Shown: positions 14,661 to 28,177, counted from the stretch's first letter. The stretch is DNA of 64,000 nt from Sclerurus mexicanus (GCA_013396755.1 VWZF01006750.1:328339-392338); one strand, 5' to 3'. The notes: generated by a model from the letters alone, not told the origin. Translations and numbers: made by a program.

Positions 14661-15189
14661 GAGCTTTGATTAGCTCAAATAATTTGGGGCAATCTGAAGA
14701 TGTTTTTCTGGTCCTTCTTTCTGCTTTACTCCCACTGGGAATCCTTGCAGGACAGTGCCAGGTCTGCTGACTTAGAAACTCTGCATGCATTTTTGCTCTC
14801 TGTTGGAGATGTTTTGTGTGGGAAGGGAATAAAGGGAAATGTGGTCTCTTACTTGATTTGTATCTACACCATTTTTGCAGCTTTCTAAATGTGGTTGGGC
14901 TTTGTCCACCTTTTAAATATTAGACAAGAGAGACACTTATTGAATGCTAACTTAGGGATGTTAACATGAGTTGTCTGCAACTTCCAAGATAACGAAACTG
15001 GTCCAAACTTTGTTAGCCTGCTGTCTTGTGGGACAGTTGGGATTTGTAGTGACAGTTTGCTTTTGCTTAGTAGCAGACAATCTTAATGGCTTCAGCTGCC
15101 AGTGCTTCTGTACATTCATGTTTTAAACTGTCTGAATAATCCAATTAATTTCACTAACATGCACAACACAGAGCTTGTACTTAACTACT
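14661..15189. other. Intron between two CR1-type elements, nothing recognised
   Basis: No gene or clear repeat is visible in these roughly 530 bases. It could be decayed sequence of the older CR1-like element that follows, but I cannot align it by eye. Confidence 0.5.
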
Positions 15190-15720
15190 CAGAAAGAGTA
15201 ATGTCAAAAGCCTTTACTGATGCTATCTTCTCCAAAATATAGCACTTTCTTTCAGTGTGTCTTATTTGACTCCTTATTTTCCAACAGTCCCTCAGTTTTA
15301 TTATCCATGTATCTCTTCAAAATGACTGGTGGCAGATACATGCAAATAGATCATTTAATTTCCCTGCAATGTCTTTATCCCCTTTAATTGTTCCCATTGC
15401 ACCCTGGTACTCCACTGAGCCTTTTGGCTCTCTCACAGTCTGCTTACACCTCTTATAATTAAGTAATTTCTTCTTATTTATTTTCATGTTATGCCTTTGG
15501 CTAATCTCCCCACCAAATCCCTCAGCTAAACCATCTTCATTTTTGTTTTACATTATTGTTCCTTACCACTAGCTTCTGTTGGGCTAACTTCCCATTTTCC
15601 AAAGGGTATTTGAAGAGCTTCTTTTGTGGTACCTTTCTTTTCAGCCAATGTATATAGGCACTCTCCCTCCCTCCTCTTTTTTGTCTTTCTGAGGCTTGTG
15701 CAAATCTTTTGTAACTCATT
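15190..15720 (-). mobile_element. Probable ancient CR1/L3-like LINE remnant
   Basis: The plus strand carries AATGTCAAAAGCCTTTACTG near 15200, which resembles the antisense of a CR1 ORF2 segment. Around 15420-15510 a pyrimidine-rich stretch (TTTGGCTCTCTCACAGTCTG, then TATGCCTTTGGCTAA) resembles older amniote CR1/L3 copies read antisense. Divergence is high and the limits are guesses. Unrelated T-rich intron sequence is the alternative. Confidence 0.38.
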
Positions 15721-18524
15721 AGTGGCTCACTTCAGTAGGCTCCATGCTGAATCCTTACAGGACCTTACACATTTCCCTTTGTGTACTAGTAATTTATTGA
15801 ACCTTTTTTTCTGTGTGAGGGTTAAACTCATGAGGAGGGGGGCTGAAGGAAGGGAGGGAACATTAAGCAAAGGAACAAAAGAGATGGACTAATAGAAAGT
15901 GGTTTTGTGTTCATGCATAGAAAATTATTTGGATGCAAATCAGTCACACAGCTGAACAATTTGTCTCAAAGCCCTGAGATTAGAGAGCAGAGGGCTCCAG
16001 CCTCAAGTGGCACTCTGTCTGATTTCTGTCCAGACTCTGCATTCACAAAAGAGTGTGTCTGCAAACAACCCACCTGAAGGACTTGTGTGCTGCTTTCATG
16101 TCTCCCTGTACTCATCTGAAAAACGTCTTTGTGTTCACTGTGAGTTATTTCCTACACCATGTCTTAAAACTGCAAATACATAGAGAGGGGAGGGATGTAG
16201 GCAGGGAGAGACAGATTAATTACAAACTAAGAAAACTGGCTGCCATATCTCCCAGGTAAATAATTTCTACTGCAAGTACAGGGAAGTACAGGTGAGTAAT
16301 TGCTTGACAAACTGGCAATTTATGTAGACATCCAAACAAAGACTGCAATTCCTCAGCATAGAATCCAGGGGAAGATTTTGCACTCACATATTTCTTTGTC
16401 ATTTACCATTTCAGTGGATTACAGAAGATGCCTTGTATGCACCATTCCCAGACAGCTCTATGGAAATAATTACACAAACTTAAAAAACATTAGAGGTAGT
16501 AGGATCATAAACATAAGTTTGAATGTACTCTTAAGAAAATTTCTTCCCACAAATGATGGATGAAATCTTATAACAATGTGGCTCTGTTTTCACACCTTCA
16601 GTAATAACAAGCATTCAGTTCATTCCAAGGTTGGAAACTGTGGGGTTAAACTGAGGTCAGGATTATCCCTTCTAGACAAAAAGCCCATGCATGGATGATG
16701 ATATTAGTCTGTATTGATGCCAACAAGAGCGCAAAGAAGGCTGGCATGTGTGTGAGCATGCTGTTGGAGCCACTGTACACCTCTGAGAGTTTCCATGAGT
16801 AGTTCTTGTGGAAGGCTGACCACATTGAAGAGGGATGCTGGGGTAGTATAGGATATATTAAGTAGATATGGTCTACGGGTATATTTACTTTTTTCACCAT
16901 TGAGAATGTAGTCATCTGATGCTGCTGCTTAAAAGTCATCACCTGTTTCAGTTGAGCAGCAGGTAGCTTATCACAGTTTTTCAAAATAAATTTAGACTGA
17001 AAACAAATGTCAGGTGCCAGTCCAGTCAGTATGCCTTCACCTTATGTTGCTAACGAAATACACATTCAGTTTTTATGCTTAGCACTACTTCCCTGTAGGA
17101 TTTGAAAAGCTCAGTGTTGTTCTGTAACTGCAAATGAGGGAGGGATGATTTGGTACTCAACAGCAAAAAATTTATTGTCTTTAAGCTCTATTTATTGTCT
17201 CAGAAATTAGACTTCAGAGAAACTTCTAACTTTTGCAGGAAGGCAGAGTACAGAAGCTTTTTCAAGGGTCCAAATCTTTAGACAAGGCACATACATTTTC
17301 ACTCAAAACATCCTGAGGGAAATGAGAAAAATAAGAAAACAGTTCACCATTTTCTTCTGGTAGAAATTTACCATGTGTTGATGGCATTCAGAGGTAGAGG
17401 TCTTGATGGCAGAGAAGTTTGTTTTGACAGCACATAAGTTTTTTATCTCAGGCAGAATTTGAAACAACGCTCTTGAGGGCTTGTTTTAAACTCAAGAAAA
17501 CAGTAGAAAGTTATTAAATTAAAATCGCCATGGGAGAACATGGTGTGAACCTTCCCTGTAAGAGACCTCAGGCCTCATCAAAACTTGAGAATTATAAAAG
17601 GGTAAAGCAGATTGCACTAACAGTATGTTACAATTTCATTTTATACAAGGTTAAGTTGTACTTTCTGAAGCTTTCCTTGCTAGTTGCTCTCTAAAAGAAT
17701 CTGTTGCTGTAAATCATCTTAATGGGAAGACGAGGAGAGCACCTGATTCAGCTTGATCAGGTATAAATATGGACTAAGACATTAAAGTGCCCAATGCTCT
17801 CTTTTGTAAAATGCGTGAAACAGTAATAGAGTGGCCCATACTTCCCAGTACAGACTTTCACATTAAAGAAAACATTTCAGTATTTTCTTCTCTATTACTC
17901 GCTATATCCTTCAGAGTCTCCAAGGCTTTTAATTATTCTCCCAAAGATGAGGGAAGCCTTGCAACCAGCCTATTATAGCTGATAATTAATAAAGAGTTCC
18001 TATTTTAAGGATGTGCAACCATTTTTTATGTTACATTTGGTTTGCAGAAATAAGACAACAGTCAAAATTTATTGTGCAAAACTTTGGATTGTTTCCTCCA
18101 CTCAGACAGGGAGGCACGAAAACTAGTTGTAACCATATTGTTTATCTTTTTTTCTGAAAAGAAGGGAAACAAACAAACAAACTGGCAAAGTATATTCAAA
18201 CAGGCAAGGATGTAACTGATAGCTTGAATTTGTTTCATTTTGGCACAGATAAATAATTTCCCAGTGTAGCTTAGCCAAAATCTGTTGTAAGAAATGCCAG
18301 AAGAATTGAGAAGATCTCCTTTAGTGTTTATTTTATCCACCAGTGAGCAGCATTTATCACACCAAGGAGGGGAATGTGAGCTTTGGAGCAGGAGGTCTTT
18401 AATGACAACTCTGAAACAACTTTTTTTTCAGAAGAATTCTACTAGAATACCCTGGTCCCTCACTCATGCCACATCCACAGCAAAGCTGAGTATCTTGAGG
18501 TTTGAAGATAATTGCAACCATTGA
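15721..18524 (+). other. CLVS1 intron immediately upstream of the exon, no other gene seen
   Basis: This is unique-looking AT-rich intron. A minus-strand open frame of 112 codons at 16646-16984 matches no protein I know and lacks splice or start context. There are minor AAAC repeats near 18169-18182. No transposon was recognised. Confidence 0.6.
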
Positions 18525-18559
18525 TTTTTTTTTATTTTATTTTTCTTTTTTGGCTTTAG
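18525..18559 (+). promoter_or_regulatory. CLVS1: 3' splice site: polypyrimidine tract and AG acceptor of the CLVS1 exon
   Basis: An almost unbroken T-rich tract (18525-18557) ends in CTTTAG, with the acceptor AG at 18558-18559 immediately before the coding frame. A possible branch-point adenine lies in TTGCAACC at about 18512-18519. The tract is unusually long and T-pure, which predicts strong U2AF binding and constitutive inclusion; that prediction is inference. Confidence 0.88.
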
Positions 18560-18734
18560 AAACTCCTTCATAGATATTCTTCGGGCTATTCTACTTTCCT
18601 TGGAAGTGCTAATCGAAGATCAGGAGCTTCAGATAAATGGCTTCATTCTAATTATAGACTGGAGCAACTTCTCCTTCAAGCAAGCCTCCAAGCTTACACC
18701 TTCTATCCTCAAACTGGCCATTGAAGGGTTACAG
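18560..18734 (+). CDS. CLVS1: Internal coding exon of clavesin-1 (CRAL-TRIO domain segment)
   Basis: This 175-base exon encodes 58 whole codons, beginning Asn-Ser-Phe-Ile-Asp and ending Ala-Ile-Glu-Gly-Leu-Gln. Its first base completes a codon split with the previous exon, probably Arg, and its last codon is CAG, so it runs from phase 2 to phase 0. Family knowledge: clavesins are neuronal CRAL-TRIO (Sec14-like) proteins that bind phosphatidylinositol 3,5-bisphosphate and act on clathrin-coated vesicles and late endosomes/lysosomes. The segment matches the middle of that domain, roughly residues 153-210 of a protein of about 354. Visible hallmarks are the IIDWSNFSFKQASKLTP stretch and the closing LKLAIEGLQ. 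LEVLIEDQELQINGF favours CLVS1 over its paralogue CLVS2 as I remember them. The frame is open and both splice sites are intact, so this is a real exon and not a retrocopy. The exons before and after it were not recognised in this window. Confidence 0.93.
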
Positions 18735-18740
18735 GTAAGT
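18735..18740 (+). promoter_or_regulatory. CLVS1: 5' splice site of the CLVS1 exon (GTAAGT)
   Basis: The exon ends CAG and is followed directly by GTAAGT, the full consensus U1 snRNA site. This fixes the exon end at 18734. Confidence 0.92.
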
Positions 18741-19527
18741 GAAGGGTAACACATGTACCTGCAACTTTGACTGCTACAGACAGTGATTTTTGCCTCATCA
18801 GACACCGGGCAAAGTGAAGGGTAGAGAAAATAATCCAGAATGCTTTAATGTCCTATCCACTTGCAGCACAGATTGATTTTCAGACATCTCATTTTGTCTG
18901 TCTTTCACTTCTATTTAAGCTGTAAATCAACGTAACCAGTATGTGTGTTACTTACTGCAGCATTAAAAGAAGGAGGGTTAGAGATTTGAGGTTTAATCCA
19001 TCAGAGAATTTGGGGGGATTAAAATCTAGCAGCGTCTGCCTTCTGGATTGTGTGGTCCACATGCAAGCACATGTGTTTGCAGAGGGAGGGTGACAGGAGA
19101 AGAGAGCAGCTCCCTCAGCAGATGGAAGTGTGCTGTTGTGTTCAAGTGGATGCATTTGAGTTGGAGGGAAATGAAGAATAGGGAGGAAGGACAAGCTCCC
19201 TGTTGTGCCCTCATTCTGACTGCCTTTATTTGTCACACAGGATCCTGTTCCATTATGGTTCAGACTGTTAGGGGTTGCACATCCACTTGGTGCTTGCAGA
19301 TAAATAGCAGCAAGCTAAAGCCATGCGCTGTTACAGGGTTTGGTAGAAAGTGAGGATAAGGCATCTGGGGCATGGCGGGACAACCTGAGGGCAAGGATAA
19401 ACTGTGGTGCTCAGAAAGAACTTCAGCCCTTTCCAGTAAAGTCCGAGCCCATCTCTGCTGTTAGACCTGAGATGGATTTTGACGTCTAAAAGTATTCTAA
19501 CATAACCTTATTTATTGAGGGCATTTG

Positions 19528-19640
19528 ATAGAATCCAAGGACTGTTTAGGTTGGAAGAAGCTCTGGAGATCACTTTGTCCAACCCCCTGATCAAAGCAGG
19601 GCTGACTTCAATCTTATACCAGGTTGCCCAAGGACCACAT
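19528..19640 (-). mobile_element. Short CR1 LINE 3' tail, antisense
   Basis: The plus strand reads GATAGAATCCAAGGACTG, GGTTGGAAGAAG, CTCTGGAGATCA and TCCAACCCCC, then ends in AGGTTGCCCAAGGACCACAT. This is the familiar order of a CR1 3' UTR read antisense. Only about 110 bp remain, so it is a severely 5'-truncated insertion on the minus strand, about 0.8 kb downstream of the CLVS1 exon. Confidence 0.85.
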
Positions 19641-20205
19641 GTTTCATATAGCTACATACTTAAAAGAAGAGATAATATATGATATTGTGGTTTTGTTTTA
19701 TTATCAGTACTTACAAGAAATCCCCCAGTCACAAACACCTCAAGAATAATTTTCTCTTGTGTATGTGTTTATTTTAACTTTAACTCATGCACTAGAAAGA
19801 ACAGCCTGTTCAACTAATTTTTTTACTAAAATTGTCTACAATTAGATTTCGATTGTCTCTACTTTGTGTTATTCAAAAATTAGGTAGAAAAATCTGCCAT
19901 CAGTTTTAAGCTTGTGTTCCCCTTTGTGAGGAATTTTCATCTATTCTAACAAATTAGAAACTCAAGCTGTGCAATTAGTCCTTAGGACAATATCTTATCT
20001 TCGCCTGCTGACACTATCGCTTCATACTGAATAACATTCTTTGGTTCAAAAGAAACCCCTCCAGTCAGAAGGAAGATAAAGCCAAGTGACATTCATAAGG
20101 AAATCAAATTCTAGCAAGGTGTCCTTGTGCCTGTCCAAATTCTGCTTTTCCATCTATTTGGTGAGAGGCCAGTCCAGCCTTCATCCCACCTGATTTCTGG
20201 CCACA

Positions 20206-20251
20206 GCACTGCCAGGTTGACTGCCTATGCACTGCCAGGTTGTCTGCCTAC
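20206..20251. repeat. 23-bp tandem duplication
   Basis: Two adjacent 23-base units, 20206-20228 and 20229-20251, both begin GCACTGCCAGGTTG and differ at only two positions. The near identity suggests a fairly recent local duplication, or a polymorphic minisatellite seed. Confidence 0.85.
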
Positions 20252-23200
20252 AGTTTATTTGCAGTTGTTGGCAACAATATGTTTCTGGAAGTGCTGAAGC
20301 CTGTGAGTACCAAAGCTAATCTTATGATTCTGTCATTAGCCTTACAATCAGTGCTGGGCAATTTAAGGAGACTGCCGTTCTTGTGTCTGTGTGGGCATTT
20401 AATTTCTTATTTAAAGTCAAGTTACTGTTGTCTTCTCCATGATTACTAGAAATATAACTTTCTCTAAAAGTGCAAATTGGCATATCATGTCCTAGACTTA
20501 ACTAACCACTGGCTTGATGAGTTGTAGGAGTTGTGAATGCTGCATTCCAATTTACCAGGCTTAGAAGCAAGTCATTCATGCTTATAAACCACATATTTAG
20601 CAAACAGTGATTGTGGAGGCTTTTTAGTTTTGTGTTTTTTTGGCTTTCACCATTGCTGTTGAAGTACCTTCATTGGTATTTTGGTCTATTCATATTTAAA
20701 AAGAACTATTGTTATTCTAATGTAAAATTTGTGTAAAATGTAGTTGAAGTGGAGATGAGACCTACATACCGAAAAAGTGTCACAATATGGGTTGCATTGG
20801 AGCCCACTGATGCTAAACCAGTCAGGTACTACCCTCAGGAGATGATGATGTCCAAAAAAATTGAGATTGTTTCAGTTTCTTGTTATTTCCAATAGTTAAA
20901 ACACTGGGCATGTACAGATCCTCAGACAGACAGATTACATGGCCATCTCAGTCCTCCTTTACAAAGAGAGATTTGGGGTTATATTAAGTCCAGTGTAAAT
21001 CTAAGTGGATGGAAGGAAAATAATTCTCTCTTACAATTTCTACAGGAATTGAACCCATATGTTCACATGTGGGTATCTGAGCCAGGAACTTTTAGCCTCT
21101 CTCTATGTAATTGTAATTTTAGTGCCATAGCTGAACCATTTTCACATAGTTTCTTAAACTCTCATCTCATTTAGTGTCTCAGACTATCACATTCTGAAAT
21201 ATAGAATGGCTTAAAAACAAATAGTATTTAATAATTTATGCATTTGGGGTTTTTTCTTATTTTCAATTTGTTTTCAACCAATTAATATGCTGTCAGTCCA
21301 TTTTTTTTTTGGTATTTGTGTTGCTGCTGTGATGCATTATTATTAAGTGCAGACAACAAGCATTACACACATGCCTATGTTAATTCATGTTGTGTTGTAA
21401 AACAAACACTAGTCAAATCTAATGGACTTGGATGCAGAAATTAATACATTGCCATTATAAGGGCTGATCAGTTCCAAATAAGGTAAAGTCTGTAAACACT
21501 TAAAAAGATGAAGCAGGATTTACATAACCAATCATATGAATGCATATTTTGCTCAGTACTACTCCTTATTCTGTATGGATTTCTGTAAGTATTGCATCAC
21601 ACAAGACAGTCCATTATAACTGAACAGAGCACCTACATTGTTTCTCAATTATTTTATTTAATGACCTAAAAATAGCCTTATGTCTCCACTTTAAACAACA
21701 GTTCAGATGCTAAACAAGTATTTGTACAGTATGGCAATTCCCATTATGTCACAGCAGTGCAGGAACAAATGTGTTCTTAGTGCCTAAACCATCTCTGATT
21801 AACAAGCTCTGCTGTTTTATCACAAGACAATTGCTGCTGTATGCTTTGAGCTCATGCCCTACCCCTTCCTAGACCTTACTGATCTTTTGAGTTTTAACAC
21901 ATTAAACAGAAGATTGTCATGTGGATGGAAAGGAGGGGAAAGAGATGTGTTGAAAAGCAATCTATTTTGCCAATAACTTGATGAGTTTTGACTTCTAATC
22001 CTTATTCCTTTAATGTGAACAGCTTTTCCCCTTCACAGCATATTTCTCTCCTGTTTTCTTCGTCTGTGAAATTACAGTTCTCTCTGTGTCATGCTGAGCT
22101 TATAATTATCCTGTGATAGTAGACAAAATTTAATTGTGGCTTAACTTAATCAGAGACTAACCTTTTAGTATTTTGCATAGCAGTTTAGAAGCATCAGAGT
22201 TCACCAGCAAAGGTAAGAAACCCATGTTGCGATCATGAAGCAGGTAAAGTGTGTAAGAAGCGGTCACTTGTTAGTATGCAGGATGTTTGCTACTAACCGC
22301 TCCATGTGAAGATCTCTAATAATCATTGGAAGTGTTACAGTGTATATAGCCTGCGTGTCTAGTGATGCCCAGCCTTTTATTTTCTTTATTTAACGCTGAT
22401 TATTTTCTGCTCTGAGAATGTAGTTACTTTGCCTCTCGAAGACAGGACTTTTGATTTTAGGGTGCTTCCACCAATGAGTATAGAGAAACACTGTTTTCTT
22501 ATGGCTTATCCTACACCACAGCTATGTACTACATCTTGTGTACATGCATGCACACAGCAATTTAGAAATTCCCCCAGCTCATACTCTGAATTGAAATGCA
22601 ACAGCTTCTCCAATAGCAGCCAGAAATTGTCCAAAACCTTCAAAACAGCAGGTCTGACTGCTCCTGTCATTTCTTTGGTGAAAACAAAGCCAGAAGGCTA
22701 TGGCCTACCAAGACCCAGCTGAGTGGCTTGTGGCACAAATCAGCCAGCTGGATTCAAAACCGACCTGAAGATCAGGTTTGCAATCCAGGGTACCTAGTGC
22801 TGCCTCACATAAAGGCTAACTTGCCCCAAGGCTGTCTCAAGATACTGAAACAAGAAGTAGGGTGAATGCTTATTTCCTGTATTCTTTCTTTCTCTGATAG
22901 TTCTGTCACATGCAATTCTACTTATATGTGATGACAGTGACTCTTAAAAAAGGAACCCTGTGTCTACTTTGTAACAATGATGAATCATCGTAGGAGTGAT
23001 TTTTTGGGTTCAATAATGCTTTGATTCAATTTTCACAATCATTGCAGCAAATAGCAGTAACAACAGGGAAAAACAGACACCTGCAAACAGGAATTTGTCT
23101 CCAGATTTTTATAGGTAGTAACTTGACAGAAGATTTGACCAACAAAGTACATTAGGAGATCCATGAAATTTCTTTTTTTCTTTTTATTTTTTTACATTAT

Positions 23201-26200
23201 CTTCAGTTTATCATAATCCAGCAAAAAATTGAAGCTGGTCTTTCTGTGAGAAGAGGAAAATTAATGATTCTTGACTTAAGAACACCTTAATCAGATACTG
23301 GTATAGATAAAACCGCTCTGAAAAAAATCCCATTTCAAAATCCAGAATGAGATGCCAGATTATGGAAAATTCATCCTGTTTAGAATTATACAAAGCTTTT
23401 TTCATTTTTAACATGAGAAATTGATTTAAAAAGTAATTTTTTTAAATAAATTTCCTCCTACTGTAATTATGTGGGATTGAGAAACTTAATGTCAGTTAAA
23501 TTATAGCAGCAAATTACTTTTCTCTTAGCACTATCTTATACAATCAAATATTTTTGATGTTGTGTTTCAGAAAGAGGAGCTATAATATAAAACGTTTGAA
23601 ATGCAAAATAGAATACAGAGCTTGAAGGAAGAAAATGTAATATTACAACGTGCTTCATGTTGCAGACCTGTGCTGGATGGCTGAACATGAAATCACAGCT
23701 AACGATGAGCATTTAGTATCCATTGAAAAAAGGTCATTTTGAATCATTCCAGAAATGTTCATGCTATCTGTCTCCAGCAGCTGTTGTGATATGTAGAGTG
23801 AGTACTCTCTGAGCTGCCAGTGAGGGTGCCTTTGAAATTACAGGAGACAAGAAGAGGGATTGACTCATTTTATATTAAAAAATAAAAAAGGTAGATAAAC
23901 AGACTTTGCTCTCTGAGAGAGAAGGCCTATGCTCATTGTGTATGCATCATCTCTAAGGACTTGACTGGAACAAGGAAAAGGAAAAACATAGTACACTGTA
24001 GACTCACATTTGTCACTTGAAAACTGGAATTAACTGCTTAGTAGAATTGATCAGTCCTACCATATTTACCAGTTGGATATACTGGGGCTTTTGTCTGTGA
24101 GTAAAGGATAAGCTGCAATGTGCATATGTTAAGTGGAAAGTCTTTTTTGTATGCCAGTTATCACATTTTAATAAGGATCTCATCAAGTTGCGGATAAGCA
24201 TTAGAAAGTAAGAAAATATTCTTTCAGTCTTGGCAAGGAAATATGAAAGTTAAATGCACTAAGCCTGTTTAGAACAGAAGGTAGCTGTTTCTTACTGGGA
24301 GACAGTAAAAAGGCAGCTAGAGCTAACACCAGTCATGCTTGAACCTTTCCACCAACATATGTATAAATAGATGTTGTATCTTGAACTTTTCTTTCTTTCA
24401 CAAAATGTGAATATGGTCTAATGTACTTACATTAATTTACGTTATCCTTGTCCTCATTAATCTCACAGAATTTCAGGAGTGATGCATCTGTATTATCTGT
24501 TTAACTTCTTTTACAACTCTGAAAGCTTTTTCCTTTTTAGCATGGAAACTGAGTGAACGCTTCCTGAAAAGAGTGTTTACTACAGATAACTTCTTGCTAT
24601 GAGAAATATATAAAGTGATTATGCAAAAATACAAAAGGGATTGCATATACAAGACTAGATCCAAAAGATACAGGAGTACTGACATTTCAGTGAGATCTAT
24701 GCATCAACAGAGGTGGAACGGGTACTATTTTGTTTGAGATGTGGGGTGGCGATGGAGGTACATGTGGGTAGGGACGTGGAGTCAGAGCAAGAGGAAGAGT
24801 CATCACTCCAGCATGACTGTACACTGAGATATGTGGCATGGATTATCCCCTGAGCACAGGTAGATAAGAACTTGGCTCTCTCTAGGAGAAAACCAGTGGT
24901 AGAGTCTTCACTAACAATGGCAGGGCTGAAATTCACGTCCCCTGGAAGAACAGCTCTGACAGCAGAAGATCAGTTGTTAACTTACATCTTCTTCTCACAG
25001 TCCTCTCTTTAGCACATGCCTTCAAGGATGCGCTGCATCAGTGGAACTGGCTGTGTCCCTCACTGCTGCTGTGGAAGAGCCAGCATCTTGGTTCACACAG
25101 TGCAGGAGAGTGCTCTTGCCAGGACTCTGTGTTCACTCTGCTGCTCTAGGCAAGGTAATAATTTCTGGTGCAAAATTTGAACAAAAGGCTGGAGCCAACA
25201 ACATTCTAAAATTCTGCAGAGAGGCAGTGATTTTGAGAAACATTTGCCTGCTTGTTGTTTGACTTGATTATGTGCAGAAAAACAGGACTTTTCTACCACA
25301 CATAACAATTCTTTTTAAAGCCTCATCTGTTATTATTATCTCCTCCTCAATGAAGGGACTTATAAAAATTCTTCAAACTTTGTATGGTCATACCTATTTG
25401 GATGGTCAATATGTGTATGGTCAGCATGGTGAAAAGAGACTACAAAGCTTTCAGTAAGTTTGACATGAAGTCCCAACTGATGCAAAGGGGACTTTTGCCA
25501 TTGCCTTGATGGAGGCTGTAATTCAAGCCCCTGTATACCATGTCAGGAAATGATTTTCCACTTCATAAGACTTTTCTAGACTTGCAGAAAGTGTCCCTCA
25601 ATGCCTGAGCACTTTTTGGAAACTCTACATCAGTTAGAACATTGGCCTAGTGATCTTGAAGAACTTGTTCTCAAATATTTTTAGGTCTCTTCCTAACTGT
25701 GTAAAACTTAACACTAGAAACAGGCATTTCTGAATAGCAGGGGTTCCTTGGTACAAAAATGTCAACCTCAAACATCACAGTCTTTCAGGTGAAATGTTCA
25801 GCGTACTTCCTTCTCCCCTCATCTCTACCCCTTGCCCCTGACTAAGCTTTGATTTCAACAAGTGGACATTTTCTGAGAAAAAAAAAAGCATTTCAGTGGA
25901 AATTCATCCACTATCTATACTGTTCTGTAATTCAAAACTTCCTATAACTCTTTCAGTATGTGTTTTCCGTCCCTTTCTGGTAGACACACATTAGACCTTT
26001 TGAATGTGCATTCTGCTTTTCACTCTGAGCACACTCCCACTTTTTCAAACTGTTTGCAGTAGAACTGGTTTATAGCATGGCCAAGGTGTAACAAAAATAA
26101 TTTCAATTTCAGATGAGTCTTTCTGGCCAACTCCAGTCTACATGCAATAAAAATGCAGCTAAGAAAAAACATAGCTAACACAAGTACAATTACAATGCAA

Positions 26201-28111
26201 ATATTCTTCAACTAGCATTTACATTTAGAAGGTCATTAAATTGACAATTTTTCAGAAGAAAGGCAGAAGTATGAATATATATGTGATAGGCAAAATACTT
26301 CATCACTATGTGAGAATTACGGAGGATAACAACAGAATATTCAATGGACTGAAAATAGAATTCAAGCTTGCCTAAGCTTATAGGGTAGTATAAATCTTAC
26401 TCTTCTGTTTTCCAAGATTATTTAGAAGCAGCTTTGAATTAGTAAATGCGCTCAGCAGCACATGAGTTCAGTGCCTGGAAAAGATGGTTTCTTGTGGGTT
26501 GGTGGGAATGCCTGTGTAAATGGACATCTGTGGTAGTTACGAAGGGTCCTAGTCTAACTTTTGTATGAAGTTTCATGAAGAGTCCCACTGACAGCCCTAA
26601 CTTTGGTGTCACTTAGAAATACAAAGAACCTGAATTTAAAAGCATCTCAGGAAACAACATCTCCATATAGCACAGATAGTATTAACTTATTTTCCTTTAT
26701 CATATAATTCATCAAACTCATTGCTAGGTGTGAGGAAAGCTGCAAGGGGACAGTCCTAAAGAGATAAGGATTCCTGAATCTGTAGTGTAACATAAATTAA
26801 TTAATTGGTACAGATAAAGTTTCTGACTTAATTAACCAATCTGAGTGGGCTTTCTGCTAACATTGGAGACAATATCTACCACTCGCTCCCTGAAAAAAAA
26901 AAAAAAGATAAACATTTGCACTCAAAACTGACCAGTCAAACTTCAGTTTCTATTGCTGGCCGCTGTCTTTGCTTAAACTGAGTCAACTATCACTGAAGCA
27001 TGGAGAACAATTCATTTGGCATCATGTGTGAAAGAACCTCTCAGAGAACTTTTCACGCAGAAATAAATACATATTTTGGCCAGAAGATCTGTGTCTTATT
27101 GAAAATGAGATAAACTCAGTTTCCCTGCAAGAGTCTAGCTTACGTTTATAGTGTGTATCACCCCACATATTCCTACCTGACATGGATATGTGGGTTCAAA
27201 GGGTTTTCTGGTCATCTAATAACAATTGCTGCTCATAGAAGGACTGTGAACACTAGAGCAGTTCAATGACAGCCATCAAATCAGCTAGCCATTATCTACT
27301 TTTCCCACTTCCCAACCTCCCAGCTCTTTCTCTGCGCCTTTGATACTGCTTTCTCCTCTAAGTATTAAAAGACAAATAAAGCTGTGAGGTAAACCAGGTG
27401 TGGAAGGTATGCATTCTGAGGTGCTGAGCTCATATGCCTAACAGTGTTAGGTATTCAAACACACAAAATATAATTAACTATTCAAGAAATTTCCCTCCTC
27501 CAATTTGTTATACATGCCTTAGTGAATGTTAATGGGGTCACATAGCTCTTTGAACTGCTGCTGACAGAACAATAAAGAGTTCCTGTGGTTTTCAAGAAAC
27601 AGCACAGTATAATTTTGCTTGCCTTGCAAGGGCATTTCTTAATGATATCATTATACCCCCTAAACTCCTAGTCCACTCTCAGAAACTCACAACACTTCAA
27701 ATGACAAGTTACCTTCTCTTCTCCCTGGGAGAATTGAATCTCAATTATAATTTATAATGTGTTACTTACTCAGTGAATATTCCTTTCCTGTGCCTCTGAG
27801 AGGTGCCAGCCATGGTATTTTAATGAAGCACCCCGGTTTTATAGCCTCTCTCCTCCAAAACTGGAACAACAGCATTTAAAGAGCTAGACCTCTTATCCAG
27901 TTTACTGAGTAAGGCAAATAAATTACATTTGAACTGTCTTAAAAGACAATGAAAATAACTTAGATTTTCTCTGTTCCAGAGATAAGTTATGTCTGAACAC
28001 TATTGTTGAGAACATATAAATAACCTTCCTGGTAAATTCCTGCCACCTGTGATAAAATAAATTCGAATGTTTGAAGTATTCCACTTTGACTTCTTGCACC
28101 ACTTTGAGCTT

Positions 28112-28177
28112 GGGTTTTTGTGGGTTTTTTTTGTGTTTGTTTTTTTGTTTGTTTGTTTGTTTGTTTGTTTTGTTTTG
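28112..28177. repeat. (TTTG)n microsatellite
   Basis: A T-rich tract passes into about seven consecutive TTTG units, then a TTTTG variant. The minus-strand ORFs here, runs of Lys/Thr/Asn, are translations of this repeat and not genes. Confidence 0.9.

Noticed and set aside
16646..16984. 112-codon minus-strand open frame upstream of the exon
   Set aside because: It looked briefly like a membrane protein fragment, but no family is recognisable and it sits in intron antisense to CLVS1.
27800..27830. GCCAGCCATGGTA considered as part of the next CLVS1 exon (Gln-Pro-Trp-Tyr region)
   Set aside because: The flanking sequence does not encode the neighbouring clavesin residues in any frame, and no splice sites fit.
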